From assembly GCF_017309585.1 (NCBI RefSeq), contig NZ_CP071321.1:186001-250000 (forward strand): 64,000 nucleotides of DNA, in the 5' to 3' direction. Numbering within the stretch: the first letter of the stretch is position 1; each line of letters begins with the position of its first letter. Positions 26,503 through 35,709 of the stretch are shown here, in pieces. Made by a program: the position numbers and the translations under genes. This DNA comes from Nitrogeniibacter aestuarii (lineage in GTDB: Bacteria > Pseudomonadota > Gammaproteobacteria > Burkholderiales > Rhodocyclaceae). The notes beneath the pieces are model-generated. The model was not told where the DNA came from, ran no database searches, and saw nothing but the letters and a program-made list of their open reading frames with translations.

Positions 26503-27203
26503 GCGCCCGCGCCCGGCTTGGCGGGCTGTGTCTGATCGCTTCCCTCGCCGCCTGTACCACGGCGACGCCTGATGCGCCGGGTCAGGCACAGGCACCCGTC
26601 GGTCCCGTCCTGTCGGCACCGGAGGCCGCGCGGTCGTATGCGGTCGACCCGCAGGCCAGCCGCATTCGCTTCATTGTTCGCCGGGGTGGCAGCCTGGCCC
26701 GACTGGGGCATAACCATGTGATCATGGCCCGGCAGATCAAGGGGGTGATCCGGTCGGCGGATTCGCCACAGCGCTCCACCGTCGAACTCAGCCTGCCGGT
26801 GAGCGGTTTCGAGGTCGATCCGCCGGACGAGCGCGCCGCGCTGGGCGAAGGCTTCGGCCCGGTGTCCGAGGCGGCCGTGGCGGGCACACGCAAGAACATG
26901 CTCGGTGACAAGGTGCTGGAGGCCGCCCGCTTCCCGGTCGTCACCATCGAGACGGTGCGCGTTGTGCCGAAGGCATCCGATTGGGACATCACGGTCCGGA
27001 TCACGCTGCACGGGGTCGCGCGCGACCTCACGGTGCCGGTGCAGGTGACTCGGGACGGGGCGATGTTGCGCGCACGCGCCGAATTTTCGGTTCGTCAGCG
27101 TGATTTCGGCATCACGCCGCTGTCGGTGCTGGGCGGCGCCCTGCAGGTTGAAGACGAGGTGGCGGTGAGCATGTCGCTGGTGGCCCTGGCCGACGACGCC
27201 TGA
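26499..27203 (+). CDS. YceI-like lipoprotein
   Basis: The protein has 234 residues with a lipoprotein signal (SLAAC lipobox, Cys about 19). The YceI domain follows, beginning SYAVDPQASRIRFIVRRGG and containing LGHNHVIMARQIKGVI, KNMLGDKVLEAARFPVVTIE and ITLHGVARDLTVPVQV. YceI lipocalin-like barrels bind isoprenoid-type lipids in the periplasm. The ATGA overlap with the LysR gene couples translation. The link between regulator, hydrolase and YceI protein is not evident from sequence. Confidence 0.88.
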   Translation: MSARARLGGLCLIASLAACTTATPDAPGQAQAPVGPVLSAPEAARSYAVDPQASRIRFIVRRGGSLARLGHNHVIMARQIKGVIRSADSPQRSTVELSLPVSGFEVDPPDERAALGEGFGPVSEAAVAGTRKNMLGDKVLEAARFPVVTIETVRVVPKASDWDITVRITLHGVARDLTVPVQVTRDGAMLRARAEFSVRQRDFGITPLSVLGGALQVEDEVAVSMSLVALADDA

Positions 27204-27281
27204 GTCGCCCCTGCGACAATCCGTCTCTGTGCGGCGTGTCGCGCAACGGCTAGGCTACGCACACCTCTTTTGATTGCTTTC

Positions 27282-27308
27282 GCGCCCCGGTCTGGGGCGC
27301 TTTTTTTT
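27282..27308 (+). terminator. Rho-independent terminator after the yceI-like gene
   Basis: Stem GCGCCCC/GGGGCGC with a 5-nt loop is followed by eight T residues. Confidence 0.92.
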
Positions 27309-27351
27309 GGGGCGTCGCAACGGGGGCGCGGGCCCGTCATAGAATCGCGGC

Positions 27352-28227
27352 ATGGCCGAAGACGACTACCTCATCCTGCCCAGTCCGTTTGACGTCGCGC
27401 CGGGCAGGGTGCTCCTGCGCGAACCGCGTGACGCCGACCCGACGGTGCTTGAAGCGCGGCTGCGTGCCGGCACCTACGAGCACCCCTTCGTGGTGGATGA
27501 CGGCGAACATCTGACGCTGTATCTGGGCTCGATCGAGCTTATCCAGACGGTCATGGACAAGAACGATCCTCAAGCGCTCATGCCCGGTTACAGCCAGGCC
27601 ATGATGATGTTCCTGCTTTTCAATCCGCAGCCACGCGACATCCTCATGGTGGGGCTGGGGGGCGGGGCCCTGCTCAAGGCCTGTCGTGCCCAGTTGCCTC
27701 GCGCGCGCATCGAGGCGGTGGATGTGGACCCGGCGGTGCTGGGTTGGCGGACGCTGTTTCAGCTGCCGCTCGATGATGCCCGGCTTGCGGTGAGCGTGGG
27801 TGACGGGGGTGTGTTCGTCGCGGCGCATCGGGGCGAGGTGGATGTCCTCATGATCGATGCCTTCGACGAGACCGGTTTCGCCCCTTCGCTGGATCGCCAC
27901 GAGTTCGTCGCCCATGCCCACGCCGCGCTCTCGGCGCGCGGGCTGATGGTCACCAATCTGGCCGGGCCCGGCGCCGCCTACGGTGAGTTCCTCATGGCGA
28001 TTCGCGAGGTGTTCGACGATCAGCTGCTGGTGGTGCCGGTGAGGGATGACGGCAATCACGTCCTGCTGGCCTTCAAGGACCCGTCGATGAGACCGGTCTG
28101 GCACCGGGTTCAGCGCATGGCCGCAGCGCTTGAAGCGCGCACGAAGCTTGCACTCGGGCGCTTCGTCGACGACGCGCAACGCATCGGTTGGCGGCGCCTG
28201 CCAGACACCCTGTGGCAGGCTGACTGA
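27352..28227 (+). CDS. Spermidine synthase-like methyltransferase-fold protein
   Basis: The protein has 291 residues. A Rossmann core is visible: ILMVGLGGGALLKACRAQLP (motif I), IEAVDVDPAVL (acidic loop) and EVDVLMIDAFDE. These fit the spermidine synthase (SpeE) superfamily. Several residues typical of true SpeE polyamine sites are not obvious, so the substrate is uncertain. No adenosylmethionine decarboxylase lies nearby. The ATG at 27352 directly follows the terminator of the previous unit. Confidence 0.8.
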   Translation: MAEDDYLILPSPFDVAPGRVLLREPRDADPTVLEARLRAGTYEHPFVVDDGEHLTLYLGSIELIQTVMDKNDPQALMPGYSQAMMMFLLFNPQPRDILMVGLGGGALLKACRAQLPRARIEAVDVDPAVLGWRTLFQLPLDDARLAVSVGDGGVFVAAHRGEVDVLMIDAFDETGFAPSLDRHEFVAHAHAALSARGLMVTNLAGPGAAYGEFLMAIREVFDDQLLVVPVRDDGNHVLLAFKDPSMRPVWHRVQRMAAALEARTKLALGRFVDDAQRIGWRRLPDTLWQAD

Positions 28228-28229
28228 GC

Positions 28230-28243
28230 GTGATCCGGATCAC
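28230..28243. promoter_or_regulatory. Perfect CRP/FNR-type dyad
   Basis: The 14-bp palindrome GTGATCCGGATCAC contains both TGAT-N4-ATCA (FNR/ANR-like) and GTGA-N6-TCAC (CRP-like). It lies 135 bp upstream of the PEP-CTERM gene at 28378. Position is compatible with upstream activation. Assignment to one regulator is not possible by eye. Confidence 0.45.
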
Positions 28244-28377
28244 GCCCGGCAATGGCTTCGGCGCCGGGTTGGTCGGAACGGTCGACCAGATCACGCTGTT
28301 CACCCGGCGGGTTACATAAAGTGGCGACGCACTGGGCGCTTGCGCCCGCACACCGCTTCGGGGAACAAGGAACAAGA

Positions 28378-29082
28378 ATGAAAGCAAAACACCTGATCGC
28401 ACTTGCACTGGCCTCCGTGGCGGGTGCGGCCAACGCAAATCTCATCGCCAACGGTGATTTCAATGCAGGCCTGTCCGGCTGGACGCTCCAGAATGGCGGT
28501 AGTGGCGCCTGGTATGCCGATGGCGTCGGCACGACAACCCCGTTCAGCAATCACCAGACCAGCAGCGCCGGCGGTGGTGCCGGGACCTACGCGGTGACCG
28601 ACCAGGGGGGTGGTGGCTTGCACGTGATGTCGCAAGTCTTCACCGTCAGCGCAAACCAGCAGGTGACGGTCGAGTTCGATCTGTTCGCCAACAGCTATGG
28701 CGGTAACGTCATCGACTGTGGTGTGATTGCCTACAACGTTGGCCCGTGCCAATACACCATGGTGGATATCGTGCGCGCCAACGTGAATCCGCTCTCGCGT
28801 TCGGGCGGTGACGTCGTCGCCACACTGCTCTCACCGTTCGTGGATCCGCTGTCGAATCCCAATCCGTTCACCAGTTACGCCTTTGATGTCTCCGCATTCC
28901 TTGCCGCGGGTGGCGATTTCCGTCTGCGCTTTGCCGAAGTGGATAATCGTGGCTACCTCAACGTGGGCGTAGACAACGTCAGTGTGCTGGCTGAAAGCGT
29001 GGTGCCGGAGCCTGCCTCCATCGCCCTGATCGGCCTTGGCCTCACCGGCCTGATGGTGTCCCGCCGCAAGAAGCAGTCCTGA
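28378..29082 (+). CDS. PEP-CTERM protein with a carbohydrate-binding-like N-terminal fold
   Basis: The protein has 234 residues with a signal peptide of about 20 residues (AGAANA). It then begins NLIANGDFNAGLSGWTLQNG, a typical lead of jelly-roll/CBM-like domains. The segment RLRFAEVDNRGYLNVGVDNVSV closes the fold. The sorting tail is VVPEPASIALIGLGLTGLMV plus RRKK. Exported and processed by exosortase (family knowledge). The ATG at 28378 follows AAGGAACAAGA. Confidence 0.9.
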   Translation: MKAKHLIALALASVAGAANANLIANGDFNAGLSGWTLQNGGSGAWYADGVGTTTPFSNHQTSSAGGGAGTYAVTDQGGGGLHVMSQVFTVSANQQVTVEFDLFANSYGGNVIDCGVIAYNVGPCQYTMVDIVRANVNPLSRSGGDVVATLLSPFVDPLSNPNPFTSYAFDVSAFLAAGGDFRLRFAEVDNRGYLNVGVDNVSVLAESVVPEPASIALIGLGLTGLMVSRRKKQS

Positions 29083-29113
29083 TGCACGCGTGAGCCCAAG
29101 GCGCATTGCGTTG

Positions 29114-29143
29114 AAAAAAGCCCGGCACATGCCGGGCTTTTTT
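29114..29143. terminator. Bidirectional rho-independent terminator
   Basis: Stem AGCCCGGC/GCCGGGCT with loop ACAT, flanked by A6 and T6 runs. It lies between the convergent PEP-CTERM gene and the slipin/NfeD operon. Confidence 0.92.
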
Positions 29144-29163
29144 CATGAGCGTGGCGGGCGCGC

Positions 29164-29940
29164 TCAGCTTGTGGGCGCGTCACGCTTGAGTGTCTTCGCC
29201 AGCCCCTCGATCAGGTCTCCGGGCATGGGGAACACGATGGTGTTGCTGCGGTCGTTGGCCACCTGGGTGAGGGTCTGCAGGTAACGCAGCTGCATGGCGC
29301 CGGGCTCGCGGCCGAGCATCTGGGCGGCCTCCATGAGGCCGACGGCGGCCTGCTTTTCGCCCTCGGCATGGATCACCTTGGCCCGCCGCTCGCGCTCGGC
29401 CTCGGCCTGGCGGGCGATGGCGCGGATCATCGACTCGTCGATGTCCACATGCTTGATCTCCACGTTGGCCACCTTGATGCCCCAGGCGTCGGTCTGAGCG
29501 TCGAGGATCTTCTGCACGTCCATGTTGAGCCGGTCGCGTTCGGTGAGCATCTCGTCCAGCTCGTGCTTGCCGAGCACCGCCCGCAGCGTCGTCTGGGCCA
29601 GCTGGCCGGTGGCCATCAGGTAGTTTTCCACCTGGATGATGGCTTTCTGCGGGTCCACCACGCGGAAGTACACCACCGCATTGACCTTCACCGACACGTT
29701 GTCGCGGGAGATCACGTCCTGGCTGGGCACGTCCATGGTCACCACGCGCAGGTCCACCCGCACCATCTGCTGCAGCCCGGGGATGAGGATGATCAGGCCG
29801 GGCCCCTTCACGCTGGAGAAGCGCCCGAGGGTGAACACCACGCCGCGCTCGTATTCGCGCAGGATCTTGATCGACGCGGCAATGAGTGCGATCAGGACGA
29901 TGAGGATGGGCGCAATGCCCGTGAGTGTATCGAAGTTCAT
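29164..29940 (-). CDS. Slipin (stomatin-like SPFH) membrane protein
   Basis: The protein has 258 residues. An N-terminal membrane anchor (about 8-25, ILIVLIALIAASIKIL) is followed by YERGVVFTLGRFSSVKGPGLIILIPGLQ and the SPFH domain. A conserved C-terminal helix includes ARQAEAERERRAKVIHAEGE. It forms oligomeric membrane scaffolds with the NfeD-type protease encoded just upstream. The genes overlap by ATGA. It differs clearly from the slipin at 1761, which lacks a membrane anchor. Confidence 0.95.
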   Translation of the reverse strand: MNFDTLTGIAPILIVLIALIAASIKILREYERGVVFTLGRFSSVKGPGLIILIPGLQQMVRVDLRVVTMDVPSQDVISRDNVSVKVNAVVYFRVVDPQKAIIQVENYLMATGQLAQTTLRAVLGKHELDEMLTERDRLNMDVQKILDAQTDAWGIKVANVEIKHVDIDESMIRAIARQAEAERERRAKVIHAEGEKQAAVGLMEAAQMLGREPGAMQLRYLQTLTQVANDRSNTIVFPMPGDLIEGLAKTLKRDAPTS

Positions 29941-31322
29941 GACTGACTCCCGTGATCGGTGTCGATGGGGGTGACGCTGAGGGTGAGGCCGTCCAGATCG
30001 GTGACGCGGATGGCGGTGCCGGGGGACAGGCCGGCGGGGTTGCGCAGTTGCCACCACTCGCCGTCAACATGCGCCCACAGGGCACCGTCGTCGCGGGTGT
30101 CCACATAGCCGGCGGCGCCGATGAGTGATTCGCGTCCGCTCGCGATCGGCCGCTGGCGGCTCTTCACGAGCAGGTTGCCGGCCAGGAAAATCAGCCCGGC
30201 CGCGGCCAGTGCGACGCCACCGAGGAAGGGCAGCGAGATGCCAAAGCCGGGCACGTCGCGATCCATGAGAAACAGCCCCCCGAGCATGAAGCTGATGATG
30301 CCGCCGATGCCCAGCACGCCGAAGCTGGGCATGAACACCTCGGCGCCCATGAGCAGCATGCCGAAGGCGATGAGCGCCACGCCGGCCCAGTTGATGGGCA
30401 GCATCTGCAGGGCATACAGCGCCAGCAGCAGGCAGATGGCGCCGGCCACGCCCGGCACGCCGAAGCCGGGGCTGGTGAACTCCACGAACAGCCCGTAGAA
30501 GCCGATCATCATCAGCACCACGGCCAGTTGCGGGTTGGCCAGCACCGCCAGCACCTGGTGCCGCCAGCTCGGCGCAATGCGCTCGATGGTGGCGTCCGCC
30601 GTGTGCAGCGTGCGCATGCCGTCGTGCAGGCGTACCTCGCGCCCGTCGAGCTGGCGCAGCAGATCGGGCAGGTCGGTGGCGATGATCTCGATCACGCCGC
30701 TCTCGAGCGCGGCCTTGGCCGACAGGCTGGCCGCGTCCCGCACGGCTTCTTCGGCAAAGCTCACATCGCGTCCGCGCAGTTCGGCCAGACTGCGGATATA
30801 GGCAATGGCATCGTTGGTGGCCTTGCGGGCGAGGGTGTCGCCGCCCAGTGAGGGTGTGATGCTTTCCTTGTCTGCTTCACCCTCGCCGGCCTCGGCCGGC
30901 GTGTCGGGCTTGCCACTGCCCCCGGGCATACCGCCCACGGCCACCGGTGAGGCGGCGCCCAGATTGGTGGCCGGGGTCATGGCCGCCACATGGCTCGCGT
31001 AGAGGATGAAGGTGCCGGCGCTGGCGGCGCGCGCGCCTTCCGGATGTACCCAGGTCACCACCGGCACGGGGGAGGCCAGAATGGCCTTGATGATCTGGCG
31101 CATGGAGGTGTCCAGGCCACCGGGGGTGTCGAGGGCAATGACGATCGCCTCAAGCCCGTCAGCCGGCTGCAGGCCACCGACGATGAAGTCCGCCGAGGCC
31201 GGCCCGATCACCTCGGCCACCTCCAGCACACGCACCTGTGCGGCCTGGGCAACGCCGCCGAGAAGGGGCAGCAGACCCAGCAGCATCAAGAGCGATTGTC
31301 TCAGATAGCGCAGCGCGCACAT
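29937..31322 (-). CDS. NfeD-family membrane serine protease (ClpP-class)
   Basis: The protein has 461 residues. A signal peptide (to about 28) is followed by a ClpP/crotonase-type protease domain with VIALDTPGGLDTSMRQIIKAI, and ARAASAGTFILYAS containing the nucleophilic Ser (ASAGTF). A long acidic/Gly insert follows, then four transmembrane helices (about 260-400), and an OB-fold NfeD domain at the C-terminus (SLIGAAGYVDTRDDGALWAHVDG). Long-form NfeD proteases act with slipins in membrane quality control. The start ATG 31322 is chosen for its GGGAGG 5 nt upstream; the frame extends further. Confidence 0.93.
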   Translation of the reverse strand: MCALRYLRQSLLMLLGLLPLLGGVAQAAQVRVLEVAEVIGPASADFIVGGLQPADGLEAIVIALDTPGGLDTSMRQIIKAILASPVPVVTWVHPEGARAASAGTFILYASHVAAMTPATNLGAASPVAVGGMPGGSGKPDTPAEAGEGEADKESITPSLGGDTLARKATNDAIAYIRSLAELRGRDVSFAEEAVRDAASLSAKAALESGVIEIIATDLPDLLRQLDGREVRLHDGMRTLHTADATIERIAPSWRHQVLAVLANPQLAVVLMMIGFYGLFVEFTSPGFGVPGVAGAICLLLALYALQMLPINWAGVALIAFGMLLMGAEVFMPSFGVLGIGGIISFMLGGLFLMDRDVPGFGISLPFLGGVALAAAGLIFLAGNLLVKSRQRPIASGRESLIGAAGYVDTRDDGALWAHVDGEWWQLRNPAGLSPGTAIRVTDLDGLTLSVTPIDTDHGSQS

Positions 31323-31433
31323 GCGGGCCTCCCGCAACGGGTGAATGGCTTCAGTCACTTCAAGTCTAGATCACCGGGTCTGACGCGCGTGTGCCTCGCG
31401 GGTTCCCCGGGCTTTCCCGTACCATGGCGGCGA

Positions 31434-31682
31434 ATGCATTTCGACCATGAGGCGCCCCGAGCCGTGACTGACGAGCAACCCAACAATCCACTCCACGGTA
31501 TCACCCTTGAGCGGGTGGTGACCGAACTGTCCGAGCATTACGGCTGGGCGGGCCTGGCGCAGCGGGTGAACATCAACTGCTTCAAGAACGAGCCCTCGGT
31601 AAAGTCCTCGCTCAAATTCCTGCGCCGCACACCCTGGGCACGGGCCGAGGTCGAAGCTCTGTACGTGGACACCTTCAGCTGA
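31434..31682 (+). CDS. VF530-family (DUF2132) small DNA-binding-like protein
   Basis: The protein has 82 residues. The family core NPLHGITLERVVTELSEHYG is followed by INCFKNEPSVKSSLKFLRRT and PWARAEVEALYV, an almost textbook match to the VF530/DUF2132 family. Members have a fold similar to the C-terminal domain of DNA-binding proteins, but function is not established. The start may be ATG 31434 or the GTG about 10 codons later. Confidence 0.88.
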   Translation: MHFDHEAPRAVTDEQPNNPLHGITLERVVTELSEHYGWAGLAQRVNINCFKNEPSVKSSLKFLRRTPWARAEVEALYVDTFS

Positions 31683-31770
31683 CCGGGCGTCGACGCCGGC
31701 GGGCGCGGGCGCCCATTGTCCCTGACGTGCGTGGGGTCTATGCTCTTGCGCGTGATCCCTGTCCAGGTGT

Positions 31771-32859
31771 TTGCGTAAGGTGCTTCTGATCGAGTTCTTC
31801 CGGCATCGGCGTGATGCGGCCACTGGCCAGCGCATCCGCCTCGGGCGCAGCCGCCAGCTCGATCGCATCTTCCGCCGCATTCTCATCGCCGGTTGCGTGC
31901 TGCTGCTCATGTTCGCGGTGGGTAGCGTCGGTTTCTACTTCATCGGCGGCGAGGCCACCACCTGGTCAGATGCCGTCTACATGACGCTCATCACCCTCTC
32001 GACCGTCGGCTACGAAGAAGTCATGCCCATTCAGGGCACGGCCGACCGCCTGTTTACCGGCATCATCTCGCTGGTGGGGTTCGGCGCGGTCACCTTCATG
32101 TTCACCACCCTGTCGGTCTTCTTCCTCGAAGGCGATCTGGACGAGACCCTGCGGAGACGACGCATGGAAAAGCACATCAGCAAACTCAAGGGCCACTACC
32201 TGATCTGCGGCTACGGCCGGGTGGGGCGCAACGTGGCCGAGGAGCTTGACGCCACGCACCGGCCCTACGTCGTGATCGACGCTGACGAGGAACGGCTTGC
32301 CGCCGCCCGCGAACGCCAGCCCGATCTGCTCTGTCTGGCGGGCGACGCCAGCGACGACGACCTCCTGCTGGCCGCCAATATCGAGGCGGCCGCCGGCGTG
32401 TTCGCCGTCACCGACGACGACAGTCGCAACCTGATGATCGCCCTCACGGCCAAACAGCTGTGCCGCTCGACCCGCGTGGTGGCACGCTGCATGGAAGTGC
32501 GCAACAGCCCCAAGCTGCGCAAGGCCGGCGCCGACATGGTCATCGCGCCGGATTTCACCGGTGGCCTGCGCATCGCCGCCGCCATGCTGCGCCCCGGTGT
32601 GCTGAGTTTTCTCGATGACCTGATCCGTTCGGAGACCGCGCACCGGGTCGAAGAGATTCCCCTCCCCGAAGGCTTTGCATCCCGCCCGCTCGAAACCCTC
32701 GATCTGCCGGGCAAGGACGTGGTGTTGCTCGGCGTGCGCGAGCACCGGCACTTCCGCTTCAACCCGTCGGCCGATACCTGTCTTCAGGCGGGGCAGGTGC
32801 TGGTGGTGATGTGCGCGCCGGAAGCCCGCAAGGCCGTCGAGCAGGCCATCACCGGATAG
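31771..32859 (+). CDS. RCK-domain potassium channel (TrkA-N type)
   Basis: The protein has 362 residues. Two transmembrane helices (about 36-58 and 91-115) flank a pore loop with selectivity filter STVGYEE (about 77-83). An RCK domain follows, with Rossmann motif GHYLICGYGRVGRNVAEEL, and then a TrkA-C domain. GYE replaces the common GYG/GYGD, a variant that may alter selectivity. The frame starts with TTG 31771 or GTG 31780; neither has a strong ribosome-binding site, so the N-terminus is uncertain. Confidence 0.9.
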   Translation: MRKVLLIEFFRHRRDAATGQRIRLGRSRQLDRIFRRILIAGCVLLLMFAVGSVGFYFIGGEATTWSDAVYMTLITLSTVGYEEVMPIQGTADRLFTGIISLVGFGAVTFMFTTLSVFFLEGDLDETLRRRRMEKHISKLKGHYLICGYGRVGRNVAEELDATHRPYVVIDADEERLAAARERQPDLLCLAGDASDDDLLLAANIEAAAGVFAVTDDDSRNLMIALTAKQLCRSTRVVARCMEVRNSPKLRKAGADMVIAPDFTGGLRIAAAMLRPGVLSFLDDLIRSETAHRVEEIPLPEGFASRPLETLDLPGKDVVLLGVREHRHFRFNPSADTCLQAGQVLVVMCAPEARKAVEQAITG

Positions 32860-32887
32860 CGATGGGCGCCATCGTGGGGTGCCGGTC

Positions 32888-33421
32888 TTATTCGACCACG
32901 AGTCGTCCGTTCGACCAGCGCACGACCTCAAACTCACCACACTGAAGGCATTTGTACCAGTTCATCGTATTGCCGCTCAGTTCAAGGGCGCTGAACGCCG
33001 CTTCGCTTCGGTCTGTGACCATGTGAGCTTGTGGTGTATTGCCTGTCAGCGCCAGCAGGAAGCGGCCGGTTTGTCCTGCCGGGGTCCTGTAGACGCCAAC
33101 GAGGTATCGCTCTGGCGCGCCGTCTCCATTGAGATCGGCTGACGCGCTCAACCGGAGTTGAGTATTGGTCAGTGCTTTCAGTTCGGTATCGGAGACAATC
33201 GCTTCCAGCTTTTTCAGCGTAAGTTCGCTCGCACCTGACCACGCCGGATTCAATTGCGAGATGGGTATGCCCGCTACTTGTTGATCGTTTGCGTCCAGAT
33301 GGAGCGTGAGCCACCACGCCGTGAGGGGCTCGGCGGGAGCCGGGGGCTCAGCGCTGGTGCAGGCTGCTGACAGCGAGATGCACGTGATCGCTGCACCGTA
33401 CTTGAGCTTACCAATCCACAT
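32888..33421 (-). CDS. Lipoprotein overlapping the M15-like peptidase gene (possible immunity protein)
   Basis: The protein has 177 residues with signal peptide and lipobox LSAAC (Cys about 21). The mature part has a Pro-rich start, then the segment ADLNGDGAPERYLVGVYR, reminiscent of Ca-binding/FG-GAP-like loops, and a C-terminal CLQC pair. No family recognised. The start ATG 33421 is favoured by AGGAGG 11 nt upstream and lies inside the end of the peptidase gene (14-nt overlap). Pairing of a lipoprotein with a signal-less wall peptidase repeats the plan seen at 8782-9672. Confidence 0.7.
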   Translation of the reverse strand: MWIGKLKYGAAITCISLSAACTSAEPPAPAEPLTAWWLTLHLDANDQQVAGIPISQLNPAWSGASELTLKKLEAIVSDTELKALTNTQLRLSASADLNGDGAPERYLVGVYRTPAGQTGRFLLALTGNTPQAHMVTDRSEAAFSALELSGNTMNWYKCLQCGEFEVVRWSNGRLVVE

Positions 33422-33869
33422 GCCAGTGACGACCTCCTGCGGCGCGTGGCTCACGAATGACGTGGGCTCCCAGCGCGCGAATTCTTGCTTCGATCCGGTT
33501 CAGTGTGTTTGCGTTGCCCACAGGCCAGCTGATGTCACGGGCTGAATTCGATAGATGCTTCGAGACAACAGCCCCGTTGCGTACAGCACGAGTGATGATG
33601 ATCTCAAAGGCGTCGATCGTATCGTCAAGCGACGCGTTCATGTTGGTCAGATACCACTGATCCATCTCATGAATGTGGGGCCGGGGAAGATAGGTCCGGA
33701 TAAATTCGTTTCGATCAGCGCGGATACGCTCTGCCATCAATTCAGCTTGGCGGCGCAGCGTTCGAGCGCGGCCGGTGATGCGAATGCCAGCCGATGGAAA
33801 TTCTTTTTGAATGGTGGCGATCAGTTGATCGATTGTGGAGACTCTTCCCGATAAAACGGCGGAAGCCAT
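33408..33869 (-). CDS. M15-like (VanY/DD-peptidase-type) metallopeptidase domain protein without signal peptide
   Basis: The protein has 153 residues. The C-terminal half carries the zinc-site layout of M15 peptidases: SKH105LSNSARD112 and RH148WH150VDW. M15 enzymes cut D-Ala-D-Ala or peptidoglycan peptides, and include phage endolysins and secreted effectors. There is no signal peptide. The ATG 33869 has CAGGA upstream; the frame is open 16 codons further. Its 3' end overlaps the lipoprotein gene. Family assignment rests on the motif pattern, so it is moderate. A toxin or effector role is inference. Confidence 0.65.
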   Translation of the reverse strand: MASAVLSGRVSTIDQLIATIQKEFPSAGIRITGRARTLRRQAELMAERIRADRNEFIRTYLPRPHIHEMDQWYLTNMNASLDDTIDAFEIIITRAVRNGAVVSKHLSNSARDISWPVGNANTLNRIEARIRALGAHVIREPRAAGGRHWHVDW

Positions 33870-33987
33870 GGCGCGTCCTGATTTGAGACAGATCGGGTCA
33901 GGATAGGTACGTGCCAAAAAATGTCAAATGAATTAATAGGGCGCCCGGTGCCTGTCGCCTGTTCCCGAGAGCGTCGAGCCGTGCCGC

Positions 33988-34887
33988 TCAGGGGGCCGTC
34001 AGCGTCTTCAGGTTGTGGCGCATGAGCCCGGTGTAGGTGTCGGCGCCGTCCTTGCGGGACAAGGCGTCGGCATACAGGGCGCCGCCCACGGTGGCGCCGG
34101 TCTCGCGCCCGATGCGCTGGATCAGGCGGTCGTCTGCCAGGGTTTCGAGATACACCCGATCCACGTTCAGCTCGCGCAACTGGCGGATCAGGTCCGCCAC
34201 GGCAGCGGCCGAGGGCGCGGCTTCGTTCGACAGGCCCGCTGGCGCCAGAAAGTGCAGTCCATAGGCATGGGCGAAATAGCCGAAAGCGTCGTGCGGTGTC
34301 ACCACCGTGCGTCGCGATGGCGGCAGGCTGGCAAAACCGGCCCGCAGGTCTTTTTCCAGGGTGTTGAGCTGCGCCAGATAGGCCGCTTCGTTGGCTTCGT
34401 AAATGGACTTCCCGGCCGGGTCGGCGGCGATCAGGGCGGCGGCAATGGTGCGCACGTAGTTCATGGCGTTGGTCGCATCCAGCCACGCGTGCGGATCGGC
34501 CATGCCGTCATGGTGATGTTCGTGCCCCGGCTCGTCGTGGCCTTCATCGTCGCGCTCGAGCGGCGTGACCTGGGACGAGGCGACCACATGGGTGCCGGTG
34601 AAACGCGCCGACTGCATCATCGGGTCGATCCACGGGTCGAAGCCCAGCCCGTTGCTCACCAGCAGGTCGGCGTCGCGCAGGCGACGGATGTCCGAGGCGC
34701 GCGGGTCAAAGGCATGGGCGTCCTCGTCGAAACCGACCAGAGTGGTCACCGTCACCCGGTCGCCACCGATTTCGCGGACGAAATCCTGCAGGATCGTGAA
34801 GGTAGTGAGCACCCGCAGGGCGGGTTCGGCAAAGGCAGTGCTGCTGAGCGAAAAGCACAGCATCAGGGAGGCAAGAAAGCGGGTCAT
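33988..34887 (-). CDS. znuA: Zinc ABC transporter substrate-binding protein (ZnuA type)
   Basis: The protein has 299 residues with signal peptide MTRFLASLMLCFSLSSTAFA. Cluster A-I fold marks are LRVLTTFTILQDFVREIGGD, DEDAHAFDP (ligand His), a His/Asp/Glu-rich loop HDEPGHEHHHDGMADPHAW, TVVTPHDAFGYFAHAYGL, and the C-terminal Asp/Glu ligand region GGALYADALS. The His-rich loop points to zinc. Last gene of the minus-strand operon; its start overlaps the permease stop. Confidence 0.93.
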   Translation of the reverse strand: MTRFLASLMLCFSLSSTAFAEPALRVLTTFTILQDFVREIGGDRVTVTTLVGFDEDAHAFDPRASDIRRLRDADLLVSNGLGFDPWIDPMMQSARFTGTHVVASSQVTPLERDDEGHDEPGHEHHHDGMADPHAWLDATNAMNYVRTIAAALIAADPAGKSIYEANEAAYLAQLNTLEKDLRAGFASLPPSRRTVVTPHDAFGYFAHAYGLHFLAPAGLSNEAAPSAAAVADLIRQLRELNVDRVYLETLADDRLIQRIGRETGATVGGALYADALSRKDGADTYTGLMRHNLKTLTAP

Positions 34888-35709
34888 GCAGTGGCCAGAC
34901 GTTGTCGGGGTTTGAGGGGGGCGCCGGCGAGTACCAGCATGTAGATGAGGCCCAGGCTCAGGACGACCGAGGGGCCGGCGGGCAGGTCGAGATGGAAGGA
35001 CACCAGCAGGCCGGAGATACTGCCTGCCAGTGCAGCGGCCACCGCCACCACCAGCATGGTGTCGAGCCGTTCGCAGACGAGGCGTGCAGTGGCTGCCGGC
35101 AGAATCATGATGCCCACCGCCATGAGCGTGCCCAGGGCGTGGAAACCGGCGACCAGATTGAGCACGGCCAGCAGCAGGAAGCCCACATGGGCGAGGGTGC
35201 CCGGCCCGCCGGCCTGACGCATGAAGTCCGGGTCGGCGCACTCGATGACCAGCGGGCGGTAGAGCACGGCAAGGCCGAACAGCGAGACCGTGGCGATGCC
35301 GGCGATCAGTACCAGCGCGTCCGGGTCGAGTGACAGCACCGAGCCGAACAGCACATGCAGCAGGTCGATGTTGCGGCTCTTGATCGACACCAGCAGCACG
35401 CCGATGGCCAGTGAAATCAGGTAGAAGGCCGCCAGGCTGGCGTCTTCGCGCAGGGCGGAGCGACGCGCCACCAGGCCGGCCAGCACGGCTACCGCTACGC
35501 CGGCGGTCACGCCACCCAGGGTCATGGCGCCCAGCGACATGCCGGAGACCAGATAGCCGATGGCGGCGCCGGGCAGGATGGCATGCGAGATGGCGTCGCC
35601 CATCAGGCTCATGCGCCGCAGCAGCATGAACACGCCAATGGGCGCCGCGCCCAGCGACAGCGCCACGCAGGCGGCCAGCGCGCCGCGCATGAACTCGAAC
35701 TCGAAGGCT

